Positions 35,054 to 44,294 of a stretch of DNA of 64,000 nucleotides are shown in pieces (position 1 is the stretch's first letter; each line of letters opens with the position of its first letter). Source of the stretch: Butyrivibrio sp. FCS014. GTDB taxonomy: Bacteria > Bacillota > Clostridia > Lachnospirales > Lachnospiraceae. A model generated the notes under the pieces. That model searched no databases. It had not been told where the DNA came from and saw only the letters and a list, made by a program, of their open reading frames with translations. A program made the position numbers and the translations under genes. Where the stretch lies: positions 248,001-312,000 of the forward strand of contig NZ_JAHA01000007.1 of the NCBI RefSeq assembly GCF_000526935.1. The letters run 5' to 3'.

Positions 35054-35455
35054 ATGGAGACTTCCAGAAAGACAATAAATGTAGTAGCTGCGCTAATCAG
35101 AGACGGGAAAAGAGTCTTTGCTACGGAAAGAGGATACGGAAATTATAAAGGCTGGTGGGAATTTCCTGGAGGCAAAGTTGAGCCGGGGGAGAGTCCTGAG
35201 GATGCTCTGGTAAGGGAAATCTGGGAAGAGCTTGATTCAGAGATTAGCGTTGATGAGTATATTAGCACAATCGAATATGATTATTCGGAGTTTCATCTGT
35301 CAATGCGATGCTATTGGTGCAGCATTGTATCCGGAGATTTGGTGTTAAAAGAGGCTGAGGACACCAAGTGGCTTGATGTTGAGACAATTGATTCAGTTAA
35401 ATGGCTTCCCGCAGATTTAACTTTGATAGATGAGATTAAGAAAAGGATGGCGTAA
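35054..35455 (+). CDS. MutT-type Nudix hydrolase
   Basis: 133 residues from ATG 35054. Nudix box: GGKVEPGESPEDALVREIWE EL, fully conserved in form (G-x5-E-x7-R-E-x-x-E-E). TINVVAALIRDGKRVFATER and the following WWEFPGG match the 8-oxo-dGTP/CTP pyrophosphohydrolase branch. Probably cleans the nucleotide pool; six bases before a rhomboid gene. Confidence 0.9.
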   Translation: METSRKTINVVAALIRDGKRVFATERGYGNYKGWWEFPGGKVEPGESPEDALVREIWEELDSEISVDEYISTIEYDYSEFHLSMRCYWCSIVSGDLVLKEAEDTKWLDVETIDSVKWLPADLTLIDEIKKRMA

Positions 35456-35461
35456 TTAAAC

Positions 35462-36028
35462 ATGAAAAAGCTTAAGATAACTTTCAATTCTCCCGTAGTA
35501 CTAGGATTTATATTTGTAAGCCTGGCAGCTCTAGTCCTTGGATTTGTTACCCTGGGAAAGAGTAATGAGCTGCTGTTTATGACCTATCATTCAGCGATTA
35601 CAAATCCGCTGACATTTGTGAGATTTTTTACCCATGTTCTGGGACATAGTGGATGGGAACATTACATTGGAAACGCAGCATACATTCTTTTACTTGGACC
35701 AATGCTTGAAGAAAAGTACGGATCTAAAAGAATCCTGCAGGTAATTGTAATAACAGCTCTTGTTACTGGACTGTTGAACTACATTCTTTTCCCAAATGTA
35801 GCTTTGTGCGGAGCCAGCGGCGTAGTATTTGCGTTCATTCTGCTAACTTCTTTTACCAGCTTCAAGAACGGAGAGATTCCGCTGACCTTTATCTTAGTGG
35901 CAGTAATCTTCCTGGGACAGCAGGTTTATGAGGGCGTGTTCCTTAAGGACAACATATCCAATCTGTCTCATGTAATGGGCGGTATTATAGGTTCAGTTGT
36001 GGGATACAGACTTAATAAGAAACATTGA
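35462..36028 (+). CDS. Rhomboid-family intramembrane serine protease
   Basis: 188 residues, six helices. Serine in CGASGVVFAF and His in NLSHVMGGIIG form the catalytic dyad; HVLGHSGWEHYIGNAAYIL is the L1-H2 signature. It is a minimal bacterial rhomboid. Next to the Nudix gene, likely one transcript; a hairpin GAGGTGC...GCACCTTAA follows. Confidence 0.9.
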   Translation: MKKLKITFNSPVVLGFIFVSLAALVLGFVTLGKSNELLFMTYHSAITNPLTFVRFFTHVLGHSGWEHYIGNAAYILLLGPMLEEKYGSKRILQVIVITALVTGLLNYILFPNVALCGASGVVFAFILLTSFTSFKNGEIPLTFILVAVIFLGQQVYEGVFLKDNISNLSHVMGGIIGSVVGYRLNKKH

Positions 36029-36222
36029 TTTTGAGGTGCGTGGAAATTGAGCACCTTAATGGTTGTTATCCTAAATACTACAACAGTAACCAGCATATCA
36101 CTATCTATGATTGAGACAAAATTGTTTTACTGGTATTAGGAGCTTTTTATGCATCTGAATTCATAATGAGGACAACTTATGGTTACAAGCATACGTTTGA
36201 CTGTGATTGAGGTGAGTTTTTT

Positions 36223-37317
36223 ATGAAGGTTACTAAGGATAGTATTAGTATTGGTACAAAAAATGGATGCCTTACTGTTGTGGGTGATTTAAACACATAT
36301 AATCAAGATGAGGCACTTGAGAAAATAAAACTCTGGGAAGAAGAGAAACAGCAGTTTATAGACGGAACTTGGAAATTAACACATAATGGCAATGTGGATT
36401 CGGTTGATTATTTTGATCATTGGATTAGAACTGAACTGCGTCGATCAAAAGAATTATTATATAAGTGCCAGTGCAAATGTGGGAAGACACATTATGTTAC
36501 ACCAGAGCTCTTTTTGTCGAAACGCCATAAATATTGCGATATCATAAATCCTTCAGATGCAGAGTGGAATTCAGCGAGATTAAGGCAACCAGGTTTTATT
36601 GGCAAAGAGCATAAGAAATGGATGCTAGAGAATGGCTGTGGATTGAGACTGATTGAACGTGAAAAAAAGATCAGTAATGCTCAACGTGTACCTGACAAGT
36701 ATTATGACAAGCAATTAAATCTCAAGTGCCATGATACGCTTGAAATTATCGGGGATGGACCAGACGGAGAAACCATTTACGAATACAAGAACAAGATGAC
36801 GGTAAGACTATCGAAAACCTATAGGAGTAGGTGCCATTTATGCGGAAAAGAGTCGCTTTTTAAATATGAGGATTTTGAAATAAGAAATGATGAATACGGC
36901 CCTTGGGCATATGATGGATATTATTCGAAAGCAAAATGTGCTTGTCATCCAGTTTCCTCCCTTCAGTGGAGAACAATAAAAATATTAGTAGATAATAGAA
37001 TAGAGTATTCTGCAGAAATCAGTTTTGAAGATTTGCTAGGAGCTGGGGGAAAAAATCTATTAAGATATGATTTTGGAATATATGATTCCGGTAAGCTTAA
37101 GGCACTTGTTGAATGTCAGGGGAAGCAGCATTATTTTCCTTCTGAGGAATTTGGAGTTTCAAGTTTTCCCATGCAGCAGAAAAATGATGAGCTGAAAAGA
37201 GAATATGCTTTGAAAAAAGGAATAAAACTGATAGAGATACCATATACTTTGAATACCATCAACAAGGAGGAAGAGTTTTTACTTGCTGAACTGAAAGCTG
37301 TAGGCATACATCTGTAG
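36223..37317 (+). CDS. Zinc-finger protein with Vsr-like C-terminal nuclease domain
   Basis: 364 residues. Two Cys clusters: CQCKCGKTHYV (about 85-95) and CHLCGKESLFKYEDF (about 205). The last 80 residues contain RYDFGIYDSGKLKALVECQG, KQHYFPSEEFG and KKGIKLIEIPY, the Asp/Glu-x-x-Gly-x-x-His pattern of Vsr-like PD-(D/E)XK nucleases found in phage and mobile genes. Possibly a DNA-binding nuclease. Start ATG 36223 follows GAGGTGAG. Confidence 0.72.
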   Translation: MKVTKDSISIGTKNGCLTVVGDLNTYNQDEALEKIKLWEEEKQQFIDGTWKLTHNGNVDSVDYFDHWIRTELRRSKELLYKCQCKCGKTHYVTPELFLSKRHKYCDIINPSDAEWNSARLRQPGFIGKEHKKWMLENGCGLRLIEREKKISNAQRVPDKYYDKQLNLKCHDTLEIIGDGPDGETIYEYKNKMTVRLSKTYRSRCHLCGKESLFKYEDFEIRNDEYGPWAYDGYYSKAKCACHPVSSLQWRTIKILVDNRIEYSAEISFEDLLGAGGKNLLRYDFGIYDSGKLKALVECQGKQHYFPSEEFGVSSFPMQQKNDELKREYALKKGIKLIEIPYTLNTINKEEEFLLAELKAVGIHL

Positions 37318-37370
37318 CATTAGATTATGCGAATCTATGGAAAAAATCCGGAAGAAATAAGCCTGGCGCA

Positions 37371-38495
37371 ATGTTTGCCAGGAGCTATATGTATTACAGC
37401 AGACAGAATCAAAGGAATAAAAATGCAAGTGGAAAGAATTATAATGCACCACAGACTAGTACTTGGGATTACTACCGCAATGAGTATGCTTCACTAACAC
37501 CTGAAGAAAGAGATAATTCAGAGTTGGGAGCCATTTGCCTGGCAATGGTCGTTCTATTCTTTATAGTTCTTTTCAGTATAGTTGCTCAAGTAAAAGGCAA
37601 TCATGAATTGGGGTGGTTGTTCTGGCTTTGTGTATTTTTGTTTTCTTATTCTATCTATTCATTTAAGAATAAGCTTAATACTATCAAAGTAAGGCGTGGA
37701 TTGACGCAGGAGAGAAGTACGATTAGTAAATTGACTGTTTCTAATGTGCCAGAATGTTTTTTGCTAAAAGATAAAGATGCAGAGATTAAAAGAATAATCA
37801 GTGAGAGAGAATCTATTCTACAGCAAAAATGTGATATTGAAATGAAAATTACAGAACTTAAAAGTAAGTTGATCAAGACTAAGACAGTTAAAACTAAGAT
37901 AGAGGAACTTATCGGAGAGAAGGAAAGACTAGAAAAGGAATTAAATGAAAAGATTTGTAAAGTGACTTGGAAATGTACAAGTAAGTACAAATCATTTGAA
38001 CAGTCCATGGAATATTTGAGACATGTTAAGGCTGTAATTCGAAGAGGAGAGTTGGGAGATTCTAACATAAGCAGTTTATTTATTCAGTGCAAATATATCG
38101 AAGAAAAAAATGGTTTTATAGAGTTTGGACCGAAGCCAGTATGCATGGAAATAAGTGATAATTGGTTTTGCATAACTAGTGATGCAATATATTGCTTTGA
38201 TAAAGGAACGGGAGCATACAAAGGTTGCGTTGGAACAGAGGAGTATAGAATAACCAGAACAACAGAGGAATGGACAGAAAAGGTACCATACACAACATGG
38301 ACATATAGAAGAGTTGATGGTGGCCCTGATCGTAGATACAAGAACAATCCTATGACTACTTGTTATAGTGAATATCATCGTTCTAGTAGTAATGTTATTT
38401 GCATTAGGATTCTTGATAAAAGAATTTCTTATCAGGTTGAACCTTCAGAGCGTGATTATATTATGAAGCATAAATCTAATTTTGAACCTGCATAG
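37371..38495 (+). CDS. Unknown membrane/coiled-coil protein, paralogue 1 (5' end frameshifted)
   Basis: 374 residues in the present frame from ATG 37371. Two adjacent hydrophobic segments (about 50-75 and 85-100) are followed by a coiled coil (KCDIEMKITELKSKL region) and a C-terminal domain ending with RRVDGGPDRRYKNNP. The next gene is its paralogue and starts 44 bases upstream with the same words (MRIYGRRSGRNRPGARFARS). Here the matching ATG 37327 is in another frame: a run of six A where seven would restore it. Family unknown. Confidence 0.7.
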   Translation: MFARSYMYYSRQNQRNKNASGKNYNAPQTSTWDYYRNEYASLTPEERDNSELGAICLAMVVLFFIVLFSIVAQVKGNHELGWLFWLCVFLFSYSIYSFKNKLNTIKVRRGLTQERSTISKLTVSNVPECFLLKDKDAEIKRIISERESILQQKCDIEMKITELKSKLIKTKTVKTKIEELIGEKERLEKELNEKICKVTWKCTSKYKSFEQSMEYLRHVKAVIRRGELGDSNISSLFIQCKYIEEKNGFIEFGPKPVCMEISDNWFCITSDAIYCFDKGTGAYKGCVGTEEYRITRTTEEWTEKVPYTTWTYRRVDGGPDRRYKNNPMTTCYSEYHRSSSNVICIRILDKRISYQVEPSERDYIMKHKSNFEPA

Positions 38496-38543
38496 CTGGA
38501 TAAAACAATAGTGAATAATAATGAGCATTTAAGGTGGTATTAA

Positions 38544-39707
38544 ATGAGAATTTATGGAAGAAGATCAGGAAGAAACAGGCCGGGAGCAAGGTTTGCTAGA
38601 AGTTATATGTTTTATAGCCGCCAATCACAGAAGGTAAGAAGCAATAGGAATACGATAAGTGATGCGGGAATATTACAGAATTCAAATCTATATGGGCAAA
38701 AAAGTAATAATCATGAAATAAGAGCGGACAATAACTCAGGCACCGGCGTTTTTGGGGGAGGCGTAATGATTTGTGTCGCCTTAGTTCTATTAGCAAGCGC
38801 GGTTTCAGATAATCAAGGTTCTATTGGCTTGGTGGTGCTAGGTGCAGTCTTCTTTATTTTTTGTGCAATGATCTTTATTTGTGTATTTAGCTCCAAAGAA
38901 GATAATAATAGCAAAGAGAAAAGCGAGAATAATGGATTGAATTTGGGGTTGGATAATATTTATTCGGGATATTTGTTAAGGAGTAGAGATGCAGAAATAA
39001 AAAAATTTATTGAGGATAGGAAAAACACTATAGAGCAGGAAGCTATGGTCCAAAAAGAGCTTTCTTCATTGCGTTTAAAGCTATTTAAGACAAATGAGAT
39101 GAAATCACTAATTGCAGTTCTGAAAACTACGAAGGAAAAGATTGGCGAAAAACTGGAGAATGCCACATATATTGTGACGTGGGAACGTACTAATCGATAC
39201 AGAGACTTTGAGAATGCTATGTTGTATTTGAGAGAAGTAAGAACAGTGGAGCGCGTAGGAAAATATGTAACATCAGATATCAGAAAGCTTTTTGTTCCGT
39301 ATTGGTCTATAAAGGAAAAAATAGATAGTGTAGTTATAAACCCAGCGCCTATTTGTGTAGAACTTGGAGATGGGTGGTTTTGTATTACCAGTGAAGCAAT
39401 CTATTGTTTTGATAAGAGAACAGGAGAGTACATAGCATGCCTAAGCCCTGACGGATTTAGAATTGTTCGGGTGACAGAGGAATGGACTGAGCGTGAACCA
39501 TACACAGAGTGGATGCATAGAAAGGTGGATGGCGGTCCTGACCGAAGATATAAGAATAATCCGTTAGTTACTCGCTACAATTTGGTACAACGTTCTGGAA
39601 GCAACTTAATTTGTATCAGCGTTTGCAATCAAAAAGCATATTATCGGTTAGAACCAAAAGCTACAGAATACTTAATTAGTCATAAATCTGAGTTTGAGCT
39701 GTCGTAA
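38544..39707 (+). CDS. Unknown membrane/coiled-coil protein, paralogue 2
   Basis: 387 residues with intact N-terminus. Two hydrophobic segments (GVMICVALVLLASAVS and LGAVFFIFCAMIFICVF), a charged coiled coil (about 150-215) and the same ending, RKVDGGPDRRYKNNP. It aligns along its length with the gene at 37371, so the two arose by tandem duplication. The WFCITS and IYCFDK words are shared. No function recognised; an envelope or membrane sensor is possible. Confidence 0.7.
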   Translation: MRIYGRRSGRNRPGARFARSYMFYSRQSQKVRSNRNTISDAGILQNSNLYGQKSNNHEIRADNNSGTGVFGGGVMICVALVLLASAVSDNQGSIGLVVLGAVFFIFCAMIFICVFSSKEDNNSKEKSENNGLNLGLDNIYSGYLLRSRDAEIKKFIEDRKNTIEQEAMVQKELSSLRLKLFKTNEMKSLIAVLKTTKEKIGEKLENATYIVTWERTNRYRDFENAMLYLREVRTVERVGKYVTSDIRKLFVPYWSIKEKIDSVVINPAPICVELGDGWFCITSEAIYCFDKRTGEYIACLSPDGFRIVRVTEEWTEREPYTEWMHRKVDGGPDRRYKNNPLVTRYNLVQRSGSNLICISVCNQKAYYRLEPKATEYLISHKSEFELS

Positions 39708-39883
39708 ATAGTGTTGAAGACATATATACCAAAATGATGGATACTGCAGAAATGCTAGCTCAAATTGGAAAAACTTATATTCAGAGAGAAATCGGTCATT
39801 TGTTTCAACTTCGCACAGTTTTTTTAATTTCCCTAGGCCGAGAAAAGAATAATATAAAGGTACAGTGAAGGGAGAGTGTGCCT

Positions 39884-40399
39884 TATGGAAACAGTATCAT
39901 TTGTGAGAAACGGCGTCCGCATAACAATGCCAGCAATCAAAAAAAACAGTTGTGAGCGTGCAACAAAGGAGAGCATATAAACAATACTTATGTTAAGCAA
40001 AAGGATGCGCAAATAGATTATCGCTTTAAGAATAAGCTAGGGTATTATCTGTCTGTTATTGAAGCGATTGATATAAGAGGTGTTTCTTTTGATGTGCAGG
40101 GAGAAAAACGGTCTAATCTTGTTATAACACAGATTGGGCAAGCGCAATTCAGCTTTCATAATGTAAATATTTATGAAACAAGAAAGAAAAAGCATACAGG
40201 AAATCAATTACAGAAAATTGAGTGGGATGGTGTGCGTAAACAGCAATGTGCAAAGACAATGTTTGAATTGTCGACAGATAATGGATTTGAAGTTTCTGGT
40301 ATTACATACCGAAACAAGAATTTGAAAAATAGGGTAGATAAAACAGTCGCTAACTATGATCGTGGAATAGTTAGTATAAATGAGATTTTGGGCTATTAA
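39884..40399 (+). pseudogene. Broken hypothetical gene
   Basis: ATG 39884 opens METVSFVRNGVRITMPAIKK, then stops at 39977. In another frame the sequence continues: NTYVKQKDAQIDYRFKNKLG to SINEILGY, ending 40399. A shift in the poly-A run near 39940 or the stop would join them. Function unknown. Upstream, 39708-39883 holds no convincing gene. Confidence 0.55.
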
Positions 40400-40414
40400 G
40401 GGTTAGGTGAAGAA

Positions 40415-40552
40415 ATGTCATTTAAGACTGTTTGTAACGATATGACCAAGATGGAATGTGAAGCTGTTGTAAATACAGCCTGAAGACAAGTAGTAAATAT
40501 CTTTGAAGAAGTTGGTGTTAGCTGCGACAAGACTATAATATTTGCATAATTG
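40415..40552 (+). pseudogene. Macrodomain gene relic
   Basis: MSFKTVCNDMTKMECEAVVN TA then stop: the start of a macrodomain (compare TDAIVNAAN at 60897), cut after 22 residues. A short open tail (VNIFEEVGVSCDKTIIFA) precedes the terminator at 40570. It is paired with the same kind of terminator as the ADP-ribosylglycohydrolase at 33797. Confidence 0.6.
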
Positions 40553-40569
40553 ATTTTTGTAACGTAGAA

Positions 40570-40610
40570 CGAGGAGCTTATCCAAGAACATGGAAGCGCC
40601 TCGTTTTCTT
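40570..40610 (+). terminator. Structured terminator, copy B
   Basis: CGAGGAGC...GCGCCTCG with loop TCCAAGAACATGG, then TTTTCTT. Three stem positions differ from copy A at 34601 and keep pairing except one. 40611-40773 has no gene. Confidence 0.75.
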
Positions 40611-40773
40611 ATGAATGTAGGAATCTATCAGATTCCCGACTGTTGTACAGCCATTAACGTTACTCTCTTCTTGCGGAATAGCTAATTACTTGGTAGTGTA
40701 GATAATATAGTGCATTTGCTAATCATTAGAGTATGTGTTAACTGGGCAGAAGTTTTTGAGGGGGAGACTTTAT

Positions 40774-41109
40774 ATGGGTAATTACTTATTTATGTATTTG
40801 GCTATATTTCTTATTGTTGCGGCTATTATTCTTTTGGCAAAATACGCTGTAAAAGCTGGACGACGAAATCGTGTTGCAAAAATCAGCCTGGGCATGAGTG
40901 AAAATGAGATGCTTAAAATAATGGGGAGAAGGTACAATAAGAGCCTTTTAAAGAATGATAGGGTGAAATACGAGTGGCGTTATTCTAATGGTGGAAGCAC
41001 GGGGAGTTCCTATAGAGGTAATAGCGTCCGGAAATATCACGGTGTTAGCAAGGTGGATATTTATTGTAAGAATGGGTGTGTCGAAGAAGTAAGGCCGCAT
41101 AATATATAG
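40774..41109 (+). CDS. Small membrane protein with BamE/SmpA-like tail
   Basis: 111 residues from ATG 40774 (GAGGGGGAG upstream). One N-terminal helix (YLFMYLAIFLIVAAIILLAK), then RNRVAKISLGMSENEMLKIM and a short beta-rich end. The GMSENEMLKIMG motif resembles small BamE/SmpA-like domains. Function unknown. Confidence 0.6.
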   Translation: MGNYLFMYLAIFLIVAAIILLAKYAVKAGRRNRVAKISLGMSENEMLKIMGRRYNKSLLKNDRVKYEWRYSNGGSTGSSYRGNSVRKYHGVSKVDIYCKNGCVEEVRPHNI

Positions 41110-41255
41110 TGTTTCGGCAGGTCTTGTATGTAAGGTTGGAATTATGAATGTTTTGAAGGGCTATCGTGAGATGCGATGGCTCTTTTAATCACCTTGAAAC
41201 ATGATGACTAGCGGCATTATATAGAGCATGGTATACGTGTCTGGAAAGATAAAAA

Positions 41256-43973
41256 ATGATCGACTCCACTAAGTACATGATAGTGGCTAAGGGGAAAATT
41301 GAAACAAGTCGGATAGATACTTGTGTAAAGAATCCAGCCACAAATAAATTTGATATCAGGTTTACTAACGGAAGAACATACTCGTACATGCCGGGCAACG
41401 TTCTTGTTTTGAGTAACCCTTCTGTATTGAATCCAGAGAATTATGTAATAAGGACTGCTGAAGGGAAAAAGCTATATGGTGCAAAATGCATCTATCAATT
41501 CGCAAGTGGTAGTGAGCTGTATTGGCATATTGTATTTGATGGCTTTACAAAGGATTACAAAAAGAGTGAGCTTAGGATAGTAGAGAATTGCCTGGTAAAT
41601 AAGAAATCCGCAAATCTCTTTGATTATCTTAAGGATGTGTCGGAGTTAAGTAATCTCAGGAATGATAAGGGCGAGCTTATCTTAAGTAAGCGTTTTGAGA
41701 AGGTATATTTTATCGGAGATACCTCTGCATTAGCGAACTTCTTTGAACCATCTAAGCGTATCGAAAGATATAATCCCAGACCTTTGGTTTTTCCATTTGG
41801 CTGTAATCAGAGCCAGTTTCAGGCAGTTAAGAATGCTATGGAGAATCAGATAAGCATAATTCAGGGGCCTCCAGGAACTGGTAAGACGCAGACAATTCTA
41901 AATATCATTGCGAATCTAATAATCAGGAACAAGTCGGTTCTTGTGGTATCAAACAATAACGCAGCAACTTTGAACGTGATGGAGAAACTATCCCAGGCGA
42001 AATATGGGATGGACTTTCTTGTTGCACCATTGGGGAGCTTCGATAATAAAGAACTTTTTGTACAGGAGCAGACTGGAAGATATCCTGATTTATCTGATTG
42101 GATTATCAGTGAAGATGACGCGGTTTCTATAAATGAAATAAATACTTTGGCGGAAAGGCTCCAGAATGTATATAAGCTTCAAGAAGCTATAGCTAAATTA
42201 AAAGAAGAGCAGTACACAATAGAGATAGAGCAGAAGCACTTTGATGAGTTTGTTCAAGAGACCGGTGCGGACTATAAAGCCGTAAAGATCAGAAGGAAGC
42301 TTAGTTCGGATAAGCTGATGCGTTTATGGCAGGAAGTACAGAATCGAGCTGATAACGACAAGAAGCTTACTTTTTGGACAAAACTAAAAAGTGTTTTAGT
42401 CTATGGCATTGCTGACTGGGATTTTTATGAGCAGGAGTATTCCAAGATTATTACTGTACTTCAGGGAATGTACTATGAGCGTAGTCTTGAGGAAAGCCAG
42501 ACTAAGTTAAAAGAAAGTGAAGATGCTCTGGTACAAGAATGCAGAGATTACGATAAACAGCTTCAGGACAAATCATTAAGCTTTGTGAAGAACATTATTG
42601 CCAGACGATATAAGTGGAACGGAGAAAGAGTAAGGTTTTCCGGTGAAGATCTTTATAAGAATTCTGCAGCGGTATTAAAGGAATATCCGATCGTATTAAG
42701 TACTACATTTTCAGCGAGAACAAGTCTGAATCTTGCTGATGTTGAGTTTGATTACGTAATAATGGATGAGGCTTCTCAGGTAGATATTGCAACAGGAGCT
42801 CTTGCATTATCCTGTGCACACAATGCAGTCATAGTCGGAGACTTAAAGCAGCTTCCTAATGTTGTTAATTCAGAGAATATGCAAAGGGCTGATTTGATAA
42901 GAACTAACTATAACATTTCTGAAGCCTATGATTTTGCGCATAAGAGCTTTTTGCAGAGCATAGTGGAAGCTATTCCCAATGTACCCAGTACGCTACTAAA
43001 GGAACATTACAGATGTCATCCAAGAATAATTTCTTTCTGTAACCAGAAGTTCTATGATAACGAGCTTGTTGTCATGACTGAGGATGATAATCTTGGCACG
43101 GCGCTTATGGCAGTTAAAACTGTTGAAGGTAATCATGCCAGGGGCAAGTACAACCAGCGCCAGATAGATATCATTAAACAGGAGATCCTTCCCAAACTGG
43201 AGGAACCATTAGAGAATATTGGCATCATCGCGCCCTACAATGAACAGGTTAACGAGATTAGAAGACAGATTCCGGGCATTGACGTAGCCACAGTACACAA
43301 ATATCAGGGACGTGAGAAGGATGTCGTAATCCTTTCAACAGTAGATGATCAAATTAAGGATTTCACAGATGATCCAAACTTGCTAAATGTCGCTGTTTCC
43401 AGAGCCAAGAAAAAGCTCATTGTTGTCGTATCCGGAAACGAGCAGGAAAAGAGTGGCAATATAGTAGATCTCATATCATACATTCAATATAACAAGATGG
43501 AGGTTGTTGATAGCAAGATCTACTCGGTATTTGACTATCTCTATGGTCAGTATAGGGAGAAACGATGGGAGTATCTCAGAAATCACAGAAGAGTTTCAGA
43601 ATATGATTCTGAGAATCTTGCATATAAGATGATTCAGGATATTCTGGAGAATTATCCTGACTACGCACTTACTTGCTTTGAACCATTATCGATGGTTGTA
43701 AGGGATGTTTCTAAGCTTGATGCTGAAGAGATTAGATATGCATATAATCCTGGAACACACCTGGATTTCCTGGTTTATAACAGGATGAGCAAGCAACCGG
43801 TACTTGCTATTGAAGTAGATGGATTCAAGTATCATAAGGCTGGAACAGCACAGCATGAGAGAGATATCAAGAAGAATCATATACTTGAAAAGTGCGGATT
43901 GAAGCTTGTAAGACTGGGGACTAATGAGAGTGGGGAAAAGGAGAAGATTGTTGATGCATTGAATACACTATAA
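41256..43973 (+). CDS. Upf1/Dna2-like SF1 helicase with C-terminal nuclease domain
   Basis: 905 residues. Q motif and Walker A (CNQSQFQAVKNAM, GPPGTGKTQT about 202-213), motif II FDYVIMDEASQVD, motif III VGDLKQLPNV, then VATVHKYQGREKDVV and LLNVAVSRAKKKLIVV (motifs V and VI). The last 120 residues hold THLDFLVYNRMSKQ, LAIEVDGFKYHKAG and LKLVRLG, a Vsr-like PD-(D/E)XK fold as in several defence helicases. N-terminal 190 residues are of unknown type. No ribosome site stands out; GGAAAG is nearby. Confidence 0.85.
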   Translation: MIDSTKYMIVAKGKIETSRIDTCVKNPATNKFDIRFTNGRTYSYMPGNVLVLSNPSVLNPENYVIRTAEGKKLYGAKCIYQFASGSELYWHIVFDGFTKDYKKSELRIVENCLVNKKSANLFDYLKDVSELSNLRNDKGELILSKRFEKVYFIGDTSALANFFEPSKRIERYNPRPLVFPFGCNQSQFQAVKNAMENQISIIQGPPGTGKTQTILNIIANLIIRNKSVLVVSNNNAATLNVMEKLSQAKYGMDFLVAPLGSFDNKELFVQEQTGRYPDLSDWIISEDDAVSINEINTLAERLQNVYKLQEAIAKLKEEQYTIEIEQKHFDEFVQETGADYKAVKIRRKLSSDKLMRLWQEVQNRADNDKKLTFWTKLKSVLVYGIADWDFYEQEYSKIITVLQGMYYERSLEESQTKLKESEDALVQECRDYDKQLQDKSLSFVKNIIARRYKWNGERVRFSGEDLYKNSAAVLKEYPIVLSTTFSARTSLNLADVEFDYVIMDEASQVDIATGALALSCAHNAVIVGDLKQLPNVVNSENMQRADLIRTNYNISEAYDFAHKSFLQSIVEAIPNVPSTLLKEHYRCHPRIISFCNQKFYDNELVVMTEDDNLGTALMAVKTVEGNHARGKYNQRQIDIIKQEILPKLEEPLENIGIIAPYNEQVNEIRRQIPGIDVATVHKYQGREKDVVILSTVDDQIKDFTDDPNLLNVAVSRAKKKLIVVVSGNEQEKSGNIVDLISYIQYNKMEVVDSKIYSVFDYLYGQYREKRWEYLRNHRRVSEYDSENLAYKMIQDILENYPDYALTCFEPLSMVVRDVSKLDAEEIRYAYNPGTHLDFLVYNRMSKQPVLAIEVDGFKYHKAGTAQHERDIKKNHILEKCGLKLVRLGTNESGEKEKIVDALNTL

Positions 43974-44043
43974 AAAATGAGTGGAAAAAGTAAGGGCCTC
44001 TAACGCTGAGAGAACAGATAAGACTTATATAGAACTGGATAAG

Positions 44044-44093
44044 AATCTTAAGACAAAAGCTGATATGACAAGAATCACAATTACTCTTGAATA
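44044..44093 (+). pseudogene. SIMPL-domain gene relic
   Basis: About 47 bases match the SIMPL gene at 50968-51014 (a few mismatches), including the stretch encoding DMTRITITLE, and then end. Remainder of 43974-44294 contains no gene; a C run and AT-rich leader lie before 44295. Confidence 0.65.
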
Positions 44094-44294
44094 AATATTC
44101 TATGTCGTACGAGCGAAAAAAGATGCTCATTTTTGACGCTTCTCGCTGTTTTGCCCCCCCCTTGGTGTTAATAGAAATTTTATTTATTTTTATGCACATT
44201 TTGTTTCAATCATGCTGACAAAGCCTTACAATTAGCATACCTAATAAGCTGTTTGTGACTGTAAAGATGTATTCATGTTTTCAAGGAGGAAAGA

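Noticed and set aside
40570-40603. Terminator copies as riboswitch or tRNA-like elements.
   Set aside because: No aptamer or tRNA pattern; a simple hairpin and T tract suffice.
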